Assembly (NCBI GenBank): GCA_021845985.1
Contig: JAJZES010000012.1
Location: 1 to 64,000 of the forward strand
Length of the DNA: 64,000 nucleotides
DNA from: Pseudomonadota bacterium
Lineage (GTDB): Bacteria > Pseudomonadota > Alphaproteobacteria > Acetobacterales > Acetobacteraceae
Direction of reading: 5' to 3'
The notes below the pieces were generated by a model. The model did not search any database, had not been told where the DNA came from, and worked only from the letters and a program-made list of their open reading frames with translations. Shown here one piece after another: positions 57,195 to 64,000 of the stretch. Both the position numbers and the translations under genes were made by a program. How positions within the stretch are numbered: the first letter of the stretch is position 1; every line of letters starts with the position of its first letter.

Positions 57195-58109
57195 TCATGG
57201 TGTGGCCGCCGGCGTGGTCGGCGTTGGCGGTGTCGTCGGCGGCGGCGGCGCGGCCGCGGACGGCGCCCGGCCGGTCTGCTTGTCGATCACCGAGCGCACC
57301 CCGCCCGCCGCCTCCTGCGCCACTACCAGCGCAACGTCGCCCCACAGCCCGTCCAGCGTGCCGTGCGGCACGTCGTTGAGCTGCACCACCTGGCCGACCT
57401 CATGCTGTTGCGCGTCGGTGACGATCCAGCGGATTTCGACCCGGTCGTTGGTGCCGTGATCGACCTTGACATGGCCGGCAACGGTGAAGTCGGCGCCGGC
57501 CGGCTGATCCTGCACCATCTCGCCCAACTCCGGCAGCAGCTTGCGCATGTCGCGGGTCAGCATGTGGTTGCCGTCGCCGGGTGCGCCATCGACATCGGCC
57601 ACCAGCACCCGCGGCGGCCGGTTGACCAGGCTGTTCGGGTCGCTGCGGCGGCGCACCGCCTCGATGCGGGTCAGCAGTTCGGCAATCGCCGGGCCGGCGG
57701 CATCCGCCTCCTGTTTCAGCACCGCCGGGGTGCCTTCGGCCCAGCCGGCGGCATCCGCCGGCGGGCCATCGGTGGTGCCCTGCCGCTTGCCGGCGGGGTC
57801 AAGCACGGCGAAGCTGGGTACGACCTGTGTGCCGTGCAGTTCGGCGGTGATGTCGAGCCGCCAGTCGCCGGGGTGGACCGTCCCGGTCTGCGCCGGCACT
57901 TCGCGCGCCAGCAGGGTGGCGGTGACCGCCTTGGCAAAGCCGGCGGCGGCGGCGTCGGGCAGCAGGGCATTGCCGGGCGTTGGCACGGCGAGGCGGGCCG
58001 GCGGCGGCTGCGCCAGCACTTGTGCGGTGGCGCCCGGCCGCCCGAGGAACGGCCGCGGCAGGTCGCCGCAGGCGGCGAGCAACAACGGCAACATCAGCAG
58101 CCAGCGCAT
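57195..58109 (-). CDS. Conserved lipoprotein of unknown function
   Basis: This 304-residue exported protein has a type II signal peptide: [14 protein letters not shown] with the lipidated Cys14. The mature part is soluble, with the recognisable segments [25 protein letters not shown] and [25 protein letters not shown], and ends in a Pro/Thr-rich tail. I do not recognise a Pfam family, but proteins with this pattern seem typical of Acetobacteraceae. It starts right after the pgeF stop, with 0 bp between. The lgt gene two genes upstream encodes the enzyme that would lipidate it. Confidence 0.7.
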   Translation of the reverse strand: MRWLLMLPLLLAACGDLPRPFLGRPGATAQVLAQPPPARLAVPTPGNALLPDAAAAGFAKAVTATLLAREVPAQTGTVHPGDWRLDITAELHGTQVVPSFAVLDPAGKRQGTTDGPPADAAGWAEGTPAVLKQEADAAGPAIAELLTRIEAVRRRSDPNSLVNRPPRVLVADVDGAPGDGNHMLTRDMRKLLPELGEMVQDQPAGADFTVAGHVKVDHGTNDRVEIRWIVTDAQQHEVGQVVQLNDVPHGTLDGLWGDVALVVAQEAAGGVRSVIDKQTGRAPSAAAPPPPTTPPTPTTPAATP

Positions 58110-58862
58110 CTATAAGGCCACCACCGAGATCTGGTGGCCGATCACGCCGCCGCCGGCCAGGGTGCGCCGCCGGTGACTGAAAAACCGCTCCGGTTCCGCC
58201 GCCGTATCCGCCGCCACCCGCTCCACCGCAGCGACGCCGCAACCGCCGAGCCGTGCCGCGCAATAGCCGCCGAGGTCGAACTGCCAGCGTCCGGGCCGGC
58301 CATCGGCGAACCAGCGGGCATCCGCCGCGTCCAGCGCCAGCACCGCATCGCGCAGATCGGCCGCCACCTCATACGAAGCCTGGCCGATGCACGGCCCGAC
58401 CGCGGCGACGATGCGCTCCGGCCGCGCGCCGAGCCGCAGCATCGCCGCGACCGTCGCCTCCAGCATCCCGCCAACGGCGCCGCGCCAACCGGCATGTGCC
58501 GCGCCGACCACCCCCGCCGCGGCGTCGGCCAACAGCACCGGTGCGCAATCGGCGGTGACGATACCGAGCGCGAGGCCGGGCCGGTCGGTCACCATCGCGT
58601 CGGCCTGCCCACCGGCGCCGGCCGCCCACGGCGCCGCCACCGTGATCACCGCCGCGCCATGCACCTGCGTCAGCCCGAGCAGCAGCGCCGGCTCGGCGCC
58701 GACCGCGCGGGCGGCGCGGGCGCGGTTCTCCAGCACCGCCGCGCGCCGGTCCTGCCCGGACAGGCTGCAATTGAGGCTGGCATACGGCCCTTCCGAGACG
58801 CCGCCGCGGCGGGTGAAAAACCCGTGGCGGGCGGGCAGGCGGGTGGTCAGCGCATCGGTCAT
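58110..58862 (-). CDS. pgeF: Peptidoglycan editing factor PgeF (laccase-domain, YfiH family)
   Basis: This 250-residue protein belongs to the DUF152/YfiH family. The key histidine and cysteine residues are in LTQVHGAAV, TADCAPVLL and GAAHAGWRGAV, and the C-terminal GPCIGQASYEV is conserved. Family members were first called polyphenol oxidases. In E. coli YfiH/PgeF prevents misincorporation of serine in the peptidoglycan stem peptide; relatives act on purine nucleosides. The specific role here is not settled. The start overlaps the midA-like stop by 4 bp, and it is the middle gene of an overlapping operon with lgt and hldD. Confidence 0.9.
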   Translation of the reverse strand: MTDALTTRLPARHGFFTRRGGVSEGPYASLNCSLSGQDRRAAVLENRARAARAVGAEPALLLGLTQVHGAAVITVAAPWAAGAGGQADAMVTDRPGLALGIVTADCAPVLLADAAAGVVGAAHAGWRGAVGGMLEATVAAMLRLGARPERIVAAVGPCIGQASYEVAADLRDAVLALDAADARWFADGRPGRWQFDLGGYCAARLGGCGVAAVERVAADTAAEPERFFSHRRRTLAGGGVIGHQISVVAL

Positions 58863-59857
58863 TCGGCGAATCCTGGCGGCGTTGGCAAGGCGGGATGGGT
58901 GATCGCCAGCGCCTTGAACAGCCGGCCCATGCGGTTTGGTTCAGTCAGCCGCCGCGTCGCTGCGCTCAGCGCCGCGGCGCGCGCCGGGTTGGCGCGGGCG
59001 AGCGCATGGCTGCGTTGCGGCAGGCCGATGCGGGCGAGAAACACACCTTGCGGCAGCGGGCCGTGCACCGCCGCCCCTGCCGCGCGCGCCGCCTCGGCCA
59101 GCGCGGCGAAATCGACATGCGCGGTCAGATCGGCGCTGCCCGGATCGGCGAGCGGATCGGCCGGCCGGCCGTCGCGCAGCGCCTGCAGGCTGTCGCCCGG
59201 CGCGCGCGCCGCCGGACCGTAATCCAGCAGCAGCACCGCCCCGCCGGACGCCGCGACGCGGGCGCCAAGCGTTGCCGCGAGGCGGCGTGCCGCATCCCCC
59301 GTCTCGACCACCGCACCCTCGGCGGCGTCCAGCCATGATGTACCCAGATCGGGCGCACCCAGGTCGGGCGGATCGGCCGGCATCTCGACGAAGCCGCCGT
59401 CGCCGACGAAGCGCTCCGTCCAGCCGGCGCCGCGGCGGACATGCTGGCGGATCGGCAGCGCGTCGCAGAACTCGTTGGCCAACAGCACCAGCGGCCCCGG
59501 CGGCAGATCCTCGGCGCGGTCGTGCCACGTCGCCTCCGGCAGCGCCGCCGCCTGGACCGCGCGCAGCCGCGCCGACGCCTCGATCAGATGCAGCCGCAGG
59601 GCGGCGGAGAAATCCGGCGCCACGCGTCGCAGCGCGCGCCGTGCGTCGGCCATCAGCGTGCCGCGCCCCGGTCCCGCTTCGGCCAAGATGACCGGATCGG
59701 GCGCCCCCATCATCTGCCACACCACCGCCGCCCAGGCGCCCAGCACCTCGCCGAACGCCTGCGCGATCTCGGGCGCGGTGGTGAAGTCGGCGAACGGGTC
59801 GCGGGTGGCGTAATAGGCGGCGTTGGCGCGCGCCATGAACCGGTCGAGCCGCTCCAT
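58859..59857 (-). CDS. NDUFAF7/MidA-family class I methyltransferase
   Basis: This 332-residue protein matches the MidA/NDUFAF7 family, in mitochondria the arginine methyltransferase of complex I subunit NDUFS2. Visible motifs are YYATRDPFADFTTAPEIAQAFGE, with the family DFTTAPEIS segment, the SAM loop AEAGPGRGTLMAD, LLANEFCDALPIRQH and VLLLDYGPAA. The N-terminal segment before YYATRDPF is about 25 residues shorter than usual. The start overlaps the lgt stop as TAATG, so the short form is fixed by context. It may methylate NuoD, but no respiratory genes are linked. Confidence 0.86.
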   Translation of the reverse strand: MERLDRFMARANAAYYATRDPFADFTTAPEIAQAFGEVLGAWAAVVWQMMGAPDPVILAEAGPGRGTLMADARRALRRVAPDFSAALRLHLIEASARLRAVQAAALPEATWHDRAEDLPPGPLVLLANEFCDALPIRQHVRRGAGWTERFVGDGGFVEMPADPPDLGAPDLGTSWLDAAEGAVVETGDAARRLAATLGARVAASGGAVLLLDYGPAARAPGDSLQALRDGRPADPLADPGSADLTAHVDFAALAEAARAAGAAVHGPLPQGVFLARIGLPQRSHALARANPARAAALSAATRRLTEPNRMGRLFKALAITHPALPTPPGFAE

Positions 59858-60672
59858 TACGCCGGAACGGCCCGCCGCCTGGCCAGCACGATCAGCCCGA
59901 TCCCCGCCAGCAGCATCGGCAGCGACAGAAGCTGTCCCATCGTCGCCCCCTGGTAGAGAAAGCCGAGGAACGGATCGGGCTGGCGGAACATCTCGCCGAT
60001 GCTCCGCGCCACCGCATAGCCGCACAGGAAAACGCCGGTGAGCAGGCCGAACCGCGCCCGCAGCGCCGCCGAGCGCGCCAGCAGCAGCATGACGCCGAAC
60101 AGCACCACGCCTTCCAGCCCCGCCTGATAGAGCTGGCTCGGATGGCGCGGGATCGGCCCGGCCTCGGGGCTGGGAAAGATCATCGCCCAGGGCAGCCAGT
60201 CCGGCGCCGGCCGGCCCCACAGCTCGCCGTTGATGAAATTGGCGATGCGGCCGAGAAACAAGCCGATCGGCGCGGCGACCGCGATGCGGTCGGCGAAGCC
60301 GAGCACCGGGATGCGCTGCTGGCGGCAGAACAGCACGATGGCGACGGCGACGCCGAGCATGCCGCCGTGAAACGACATGCCGCCACCCCATACCGCCAGG
60401 ATCGACAGCGGATGCGCCAGAAATCGCGTCGGCTGATAGAACAGCACGTAGCCGAGGCGTCCGCCGAGCACCACGCCGAGCGTCGCCCAGGTGAGAAAAT
60501 CCGCCACCTGCTCGCCGCTCGCCACCGCCGGCCGGCGCTGCGCCATGCGCTTGACCACCCACATGCCGACCAGCAGCCCGGTGATGTAGGCGAGCGCGTA
60601 CCAGCGAATGGCGAGCGGCCCGAGGCGCAGCAGCACCGGGTCGAACTGTGGAAACAGTAGGACAGGCAGCAT
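59857..60672 (-). CDS. lgt: Prolipoprotein diacylglyceryl transferase
   Basis: Lgt transfers diacylglycerol from phosphatidylglycerol to the lipobox cysteine of prelipoproteins in the inner membrane. The 271 residues contain about seven helices. The signature GRIANFINGELWGRP carries the essential arginine, GMSFHGGMLG the conserved His, and RHPSQLYQAGLEG follows. The gene overlaps the stop of hldD by one base and the start of the midA-like gene as TAATG. A lipoprotein gene two positions downstream is a likely substrate. Confidence 0.96.
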   Translation of the reverse strand: MLPVLLFPQFDPVLLRLGPLAIRWYALAYITGLLVGMWVVKRMAQRRPAVASGEQVADFLTWATLGVVLGGRLGYVLFYQPTRFLAHPLSILAVWGGGMSFHGGMLGVAVAIVLFCRQQRIPVLGFADRIAVAAPIGLFLGRIANFINGELWGRPAPDWLPWAMIFPSPEAGPIPRHPSQLYQAGLEGVVLFGVMLLLARSAALRARFGLLTGVFLCGYAVARSIGEMFRQPDPFLGFLYQGATMGQLLSLPMLLAGIGLIVLARRRAVPA

Positions 60673-61646
60673 CAGCGGTACGGATCGGCCTGTGTCAGGT
60701 TCTCTTGCACGTAGCGCCTGATGCCTTCCTCCAGCTTGGTGAACTGCCCGGCGTATCCGGCCGCCCGCAGCCGCTCCATCGGCGCCTCGGTAAAGCTCTG
60801 ATACTGGCCGCGCAGCTTGGCCGGCATGTCGATATACTCGATCCGCCGCGCCACCCCGGCGGCATCGCAGACGGCATGGGCGAGGTCGAGATAGCTGCGC
60901 GCCCGTCCGGTGCCGAGGTTGAACAGCCCGTCCACCTCGGGGCTGTCGAGCAGCCACAGCATGACATCGACCACGTCATCGACCCAAATGAAGTCCCGCC
61001 GCTGCTGCCCGTCGGCCAGTCCAGGCCGGTCGGAGCGGAACAGCCGCGGCGCGCCGCCGGCGGCGACCTCGTCGTGCTTGACCTTGACCACCGAGATCAT
61101 CGCGCCTTTGTGATACTCGTTCGGGCCATAGACGTTGAAGAACTTCAGACCGGCCCATTGCGGCGGCCGCGCCTCCGCGTTGGCCAGCAGGCGGGCGACG
61201 GTGAGGTCGAAGGCGTGCTTGGTCCAGCCATAGAGATTGAGCGGGCGGAGCCGCTCCAGCCCCGCCAGCCCGTCGTCGAAGCCCGCCGAGCCGTCGCCAT
61301 AGGTCGCCGCGGAGGAGGCATAGACGAAGCGCGTGCCCATGCGCGCGCACCAGTACCACAACCGTAACGGCAGCGCGACATTGGTGGCCCAGGTCAGGTC
61401 GCCGTCCGTCGCGGTGGTCTCGCTGATCGCGCCGAGATGGAAGATCATCTCGATCGGCGGATCTTCGGCGAGGAACTCGTCGAGCTGCTCGGGCGGGATC
61501 AGGCGGGATGGCGGGTGTGCGGCAAGGTTGCGCCATTTGCCGCTGTGGCCGAGGTGGTCCACGACGACCGTTTCCAGCCCGCGGCGCTGCAGCGCGCCGT
61601 GAAGGATTGAGCCGATGAAGCCGGCGCCGCCCGTGACCATGATCAT
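60672..61646 (-). CDS. hldD: ADP-L-glycero-D-manno-heptose 6-epimerase
   Basis: HldD (RfaD) inverts C6 of ADP-heptose to supply L,D-heptose for the LPS inner core. The 324-residue SDR-epimerase has the NADP loop VTGGAGFIGSILHGAL, VVVDHLGHSGKW, HLGAISETTATDGD, SSAATYGDGSAGF and catalytic YGWTKHAFD (YxxxK). FFNVYGPNEYHKGAMISV is diagnostic of this epimerase. The other heptose genes are not in the window, but galU and the phosphohexomutase at the left edge suggest a general envelope-sugar bias. It heads the long overlapping lgt operon. Confidence 0.93.
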   Translation of the reverse strand: MIMVTGGAGFIGSILHGALQRRGLETVVVDHLGHSGKWRNLAAHPPSRLIPPEQLDEFLAEDPPIEMIFHLGAISETTATDGDLTWATNVALPLRLWYWCARMGTRFVYASSAATYGDGSAGFDDGLAGLERLRPLNLYGWTKHAFDLTVARLLANAEARPPQWAGLKFFNVYGPNEYHKGAMISVVKVKHDEVAAGGAPRLFRSDRPGLADGQQRRDFIWVDDVVDVMLWLLDSPEVDGLFNLGTGRARSYLDLAHAVCDAAGVARRIEYIDMPAKLRGQYQSFTEAPMERLRAAGYAGQFTKLEEGIRRYVQENLTQADPYR

Positions 61647-61711
61647 GGTTGCACGATATACGGGGTGACGCCGCCGCGCGGAAGCCGGCAGCGCAGCAAC
61701 TGGAGGGTGGC

Positions 61712-62005
61712 ATGGCCGAGCGACCGCGTTTCTTCGACGACCTGGCCGGCGTGGCCGGTGGCGCGCTGTCGGCGCTGACCGGCATGCGCGAGGAGGCCGA
61801 GGCGATGGTCCGCGCCCGGGTCGCGGAAACAATCCGCGCCCTTGATCTGGTGCGGCGTGAGGAGCTGGAGGCGGTGCAGGAACTCGCCGCCAACGCCCGC
61901 GCCGCGCAGGAGGTGGCCGAGTCCCGGCTGGCCGCGCTGGAGGCGCGGGTGGCGGCGCTGGAGCCGCGGCCGATGCCCGGCGGCGGACCGGGAATCATCG
62001 TCTGA
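61712..62005 (+). CDS. ubiK: Ubiquinone biosynthesis accessory factor UbiK
   Basis: This 97-residue protein has the UbiK/YqiC (BMFP) pattern: an N-terminal amphipathic helix (RFFDDLAGVAGGALSALTGM) and a long C-terminal coiled coil (VRREELEAVQELAANARAAQE, then VAESRLAALEARVAAL). UbiK forms trimers, binds lipid and supports the soluble Ubi complex. The ATG at 61712 follows GGAGG. It diverges from hldD and lies 183 bp before ybjN. With UbiE and the COQ9-like gene nearby, the window holds several quinone-related genes, although they are not one operon. Confidence 0.87.
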   Translation: MAERPRFFDDLAGVAGGALSALTGMREEAEAMVRARVAETIRALDLVRREELEAVQELAANARAAQEVAESRLAALEARVAALEPRPMPGGGPGIIV

Positions 62006-62188
62006 TCCACTTTCTGTTGCAAAGCAGCATGAGATGGCGTGTTAAGACTGCGTGTTTGCGCCACGGCGCTCTTGCGGCGCGCAAACATCGGCCGGTAGGC
62101 TAACGATCGTGGGGCACGGCATGCCGCCAGCCGCTTCGGTGCGGTGCCCCGCGGGCCGTCCGGCCTTCCTTTTGTTGGGAGACCTCGC
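62006..62188 (+). promoter_or_regulatory. Promoter and structured leader of the ybjN-proC operon
   Basis: TTGCAA (62017-62022) and TGTTAA (62040-62045) are spaced by 17 bases and form a moderate promoter before ybjN. The expected 130-base leader contains the stem GGGGCAC (62111-62117) / GTGCCCC (62144-62150), enclosing the small inverted repeats GGCATGCC and CCGCTTCGG. No T-run follows, so it is not a terminator. It could be a structured leader or simple G+C-rich folding. Confidence 0.4.
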
Positions 62189-62692
62189 ATGTCAGCCCTC
62201 AGCAGCAGCATCCCGGAAAGAGCGACCAACCCGCTGGACGTGGTGGAGCAGATCGTCAGCGCCAATGACTGGGCCTTCGACCGCCGCAGCGACTCGGAAA
62301 TGGCCGCCGAGGCGCCGGGCAAATGGTGCGATTACGGCCTCTATTTCAGTTGGTCCACGGAAATCTCGGCGATGCACTTCACCTGTGCCTTTGACCTGAA
62401 GGTGCCGGAGAAGCGCCGGGCGGCGCTGTATGAGCTGTTGGCGCTGGCCAATGAGCGGCTGTGGATCGGCCATTTCGGCATGGACAGCGACGACGGCATG
62501 CCGCTGTTCCGCCATTCGGTGCTGCTGCGCGGCACCGCCGGCGCCTCATCGGAAAGCCTGGAGGACATGGTGGATATCGCCATCACCGAGTGTGAACGGT
62601 TCTTCCCCGCCTTTCAGTTCGTGCTGTGGGGCGGCAAGTCGCCGGTGGAGGCGATGCAGGCGGCGATGCTGGAGTGCGCCGGGGAGGCATGA
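62189..62692 (+). CDS. YbjN domain-containing protein
   Basis: This 167-residue protein has the YbjN fold: NPLDVVEQIVSANDWAFDRRSD, AEAPGKWCDYGLYFSWS, MHFTCAFDLKVPEKRRAALYELLALANERLWIGHFGM and HSVLLRGTAGASSESLEDMVD. The fold resembles type III secretion chaperones. E. coli YbjN affects stress tolerance and motility, but a mechanism is not known. It is conserved in Rhodospirillales next to proC. The ATG at 62189 gives MSALSSSIPERATN; the stop overlaps the proC start by 4 bp, indicating translational coupling. Confidence 0.86.
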   Translation: MSALSSSIPERATNPLDVVEQIVSANDWAFDRRSDSEMAAEAPGKWCDYGLYFSWSTEISAMHFTCAFDLKVPEKRRAALYELLALANERLWIGHFGMDSDDGMPLFRHSVLLRGTAGASSESLEDMVDIAITECERFFPAFQFVLWGGKSPVEAMQAAMLECAGEA

Positions 62693-63495
62693 GCAGCACC
62701 TTGCTCCCCCCCGTCCTGCTGGCCGGGTTCGGCCGGATGGGCAGCGCCATGCTGGCTGGCTGGCGCGAACAGGGGATCGCGGCAGCGGTGGCGGTCGATC
62801 CGGCGATGCCGCCGGCGCCCGGTCCAGAGGTTCGGGTGGTGGCGGAGGCGGCGGCCATTCCCGCCGTGTTCCGTCCCGCCGCGGTGGTCCTGGCGGTCAA
62901 GCCGCAGAACGCGGCGGCGACGCTGCCGCTTTATGCGCGCTTTGCCGGGGATGCGGTGTTCCTGTCGATCATGGCCGGGCGCAGCATTGCCGGTATGCGT
63001 GCCCTGCTTGGGGAGGGCGCCGCGGTGGTGCGGGCGATGCCGAACACGCCGGCGGCGATTCGCCAGGGCATCAGCGTCGCGGTGGCCGGGCCGGCGGTCT
63101 CGGCCGGGCAGCGTGCGCTGTGCGACCGGCTGCTGTCCGCCGTCGGCGATGTCGCCTGGGTGGCCGAGGAGGCGCTGCTCGACCCGGTGACGGCGGTGTC
63201 CGGCGGCGGCCCGGCCTATGTGTTCCTGCTCGCCGAATTGCTGGAGCGGGCGGCGGTGGAACAGGGCATCCGGCCCGACCTCGCGCGTCTGCTGGCCCGC
63301 CGCACCGTTGCCGGCGCCGGTGCGCTGCTCGCCGCCAGCGACGAGGATGCGGCGGCGCTGCGCCGCGCCGTGACCAGCCCGAAGGGCACCACCGAGCAGG
63401 CGCTCGCGGTGTTGATGGCCGAACCGGCGTGGCCGGCGCTGCTGTCGCGCGCGATCGATGCGGCGACGCGCCGATCATGTGAACTGGCGGGCTGA
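62689..63495 (+). CDS. proC: Pyrroline-5-carboxylate reductase
   Basis: ProC reduces 1-pyrroline-5-carboxylate to proline with NAD(P)H. The 268 residues show the cofactor loop LAGFGRMGSAMLAGW, LAVKPQNAAATLP, SIMAGRSIAGMRALLG, VRAMPNTPAAIRQG and the C-terminal signature DPVTAVSGGGPAYVF, with TSPKGTTEQAL at the end. This is the normal short bacterial form. Its start overlaps ybjN by 4 bp. A TetR/COQ9-like gene follows 31 bp later in the same direction. Confidence 0.95.
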   Translation: MSSTLLPPVLLAGFGRMGSAMLAGWREQGIAAAVAVDPAMPPAPGPEVRVVAEAAAIPAVFRPAAVVLAVKPQNAAATLPLYARFAGDAVFLSIMAGRSIAGMRALLGEGAAVVRAMPNTPAAIRQGISVAVAGPAVSAGQRALCDRLLSAVGDVAWVAEEALLDPVTAVSGGGPAYVFLLAELLERAAVEQGIRPDLARLLARRTVAGAGALLAASDEDAAALRRAVTSPKGTTEQALAVLMAEPAWPALLSRAIDAATRRSCELAG

Positions 63496-63526
63496 CAAGC
63501 GGCGGCGGTGCGCCTAAGTCTTGGTC

Positions 63527-64000
63527 ATGGATGATGCAGCATTCGATCGCGCCCTGGTCGGCGCGGCCTTCTCGCTTGCCGCCGAACGCGGCTGGAGCGG
63601 CGTCAGCGTGGCGGCGGCGGCGCGTCGCGCCGATCTGCCGCTGGACCGGGCGCGCGCGCGGTTTCCGATGCGCGGTGCAATCCTGCTGCGCTTCGGCGTC
63701 GTCGCCGATCAGGCGGCGCTGGCCCTGGCCCCCAGGGAGGGGCCGCACCGCGACCGTCTGTTCGATATATTGATGCGCCGTTTCGACGTCCTGCAACAGC
63801 ATCGCGACGGTGTGCTGGCGCTGCTGCGCGCCTTGCCGAGCGATCCCTGCAGCGCGGCACTGCTGGCCGGCGCCAGCCTGCGCAGCATGGCATGGCTGCT
63901 GGAGGGGGCGGATATCTCCGCCCGTGGCCCGTTCGGCCGGCTGCGGACGAAGGGCCTGCTGGCGGTGTGGCTGAGCGGGGTGCGCGCCTGGCGGTACGAC
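63527..64000 (+). CDS. TetR/COQ9-like protein, cut by the window end
   Basis: 158 residues are visible and the frame is open at the edge. The N-terminal 50 residues (AAFSLAAERGWSGVSVAAAARRADLP, then LDRARARFPMRGAILLRFG) form a TetR-type helix-turn-helix with a weakened recognition helix. The rest (HRDRLFDILMRRFDVLQQHRDGV, LLEGADISARGPFGRLRTKGL) resembles alphaproteobacterial COQ9/TetR proteins, which have a TetR fold but bind lipid for ubiquinone synthesis. With UbiK nearby, a quinone role is attractive, though a repressor cannot be excluded. The start GTCATGG at 63527 was chosen on the fold. Confidence 0.65.
   Translation, partial: MDDAAFDRALVGAAFSLAAERGWSGVSVAAAARRADLPLDRARARFPMRGAILLRFGVVADQAALALAPREGPHRDRLFDILMRRFDVLQQHRDGVLALLRALPSDPCSAALLAGASLRSMAWLLEGADISARGPFGRLRTKGLLAVWLSGVRAWRYD

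Overview
The window is gene-dense, roughly 70% G+C bacterial chromosome. The gene families point to an alphaproteobacterium of the Rhodospirillales/Acetobacteraceae type: a hopanoid-associated HpnL-like membrane protein, a DUF2125 protein, a Tim14-like J-protein, a complete urease core, a COQ9/TetR-like protein next to UbiK and YbjN, an alpha-8/MmgR-like small RNA and a SahR-like operator before ahcY. No tRNA, rRNA, CRISPR array or prophage was found. The only mobile DNA seen is the tail of an IS5-type transposase at the left edge.

Layout. 1-0.7 kb: IS end and a membrane J-domain protein. 0.8-3.2 kb: galU and a phosphomannomutase/phosphoglucomutase for sugar nucleotides. 3.2-9.6 kb, minus strand: a LarA-like nickel-pincer racemase, then a promoter/sRNA/terminator unit on the plus strand, then ureABCEFG without ureD, then a frameshifted Uma2 nuclease. 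9.7-22.8 kb: a flavoprotein disulfide reductase, an N-carbamoyl-D-amino-acid amidohydrolase, a secreted SGNH esterase with a degenerate RTX-like tail, a Nudix/metallo-beta-lactamase pair, an EamA transporter, a MaoC-type hydratase, ftsK, hpnL, an MFS carrier and marC. 22.8-25.3 kb: a cyanide-insensitive bd oxidase with its tiny third subunit. 25.4-30.4 kb: an ACT protein, a DUF2125 protein and the overlapping ftsE-ftsX-ydcF-plsC operon, closed by an intrinsic terminator.

30.4-36.7 kb: a methyltransferase, an SDR, ahcY behind a perfect palindrome, a broken HEPN/MNT toxin-antitoxin module, a DUF1993 protein and argG. 36.9-41.1 kb: a transketolase-like gene followed by gap and pgk; the transketolase-like protein has lost several invariant active-site residues. 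41.1-43.7 kb: a periplasmic P19/Tp34 iron protein and a membrane protein diverging from a Fur-box-like palindrome, then a glycolate/D-lactate-type flavoprotein. 43.8-50.5 kb: trmJ, cysS, a crotonase, mutM, and ubiE-coaBC-dut. 50.6-54.3 kb: a twin-permease ABC transporter operon. 54.3-61.6 kb, minus strand: hldD-lgt-midA-like-pgeF-lipoprotein-prs-methyltransferase-GST-phosphatase. 61.7-64 kb: ubiK, ybjN, proC and a truncated TetR/COQ9-like gene.

The main novelty candidates are the sRNA at about 4.62-4.70 kb, the active-site-depleted transketolase-like protein, the frameshifted HEPN/MNT module with an extra small ORF, the urease operon lacking ureD beside a second nickel enzyme, and two regulatory palindromes (ahcY, P19). 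Most genes overlap or touch, so transcription is probably in long operons. All functions are inferred from motifs and family knowledge; no database search was possible.
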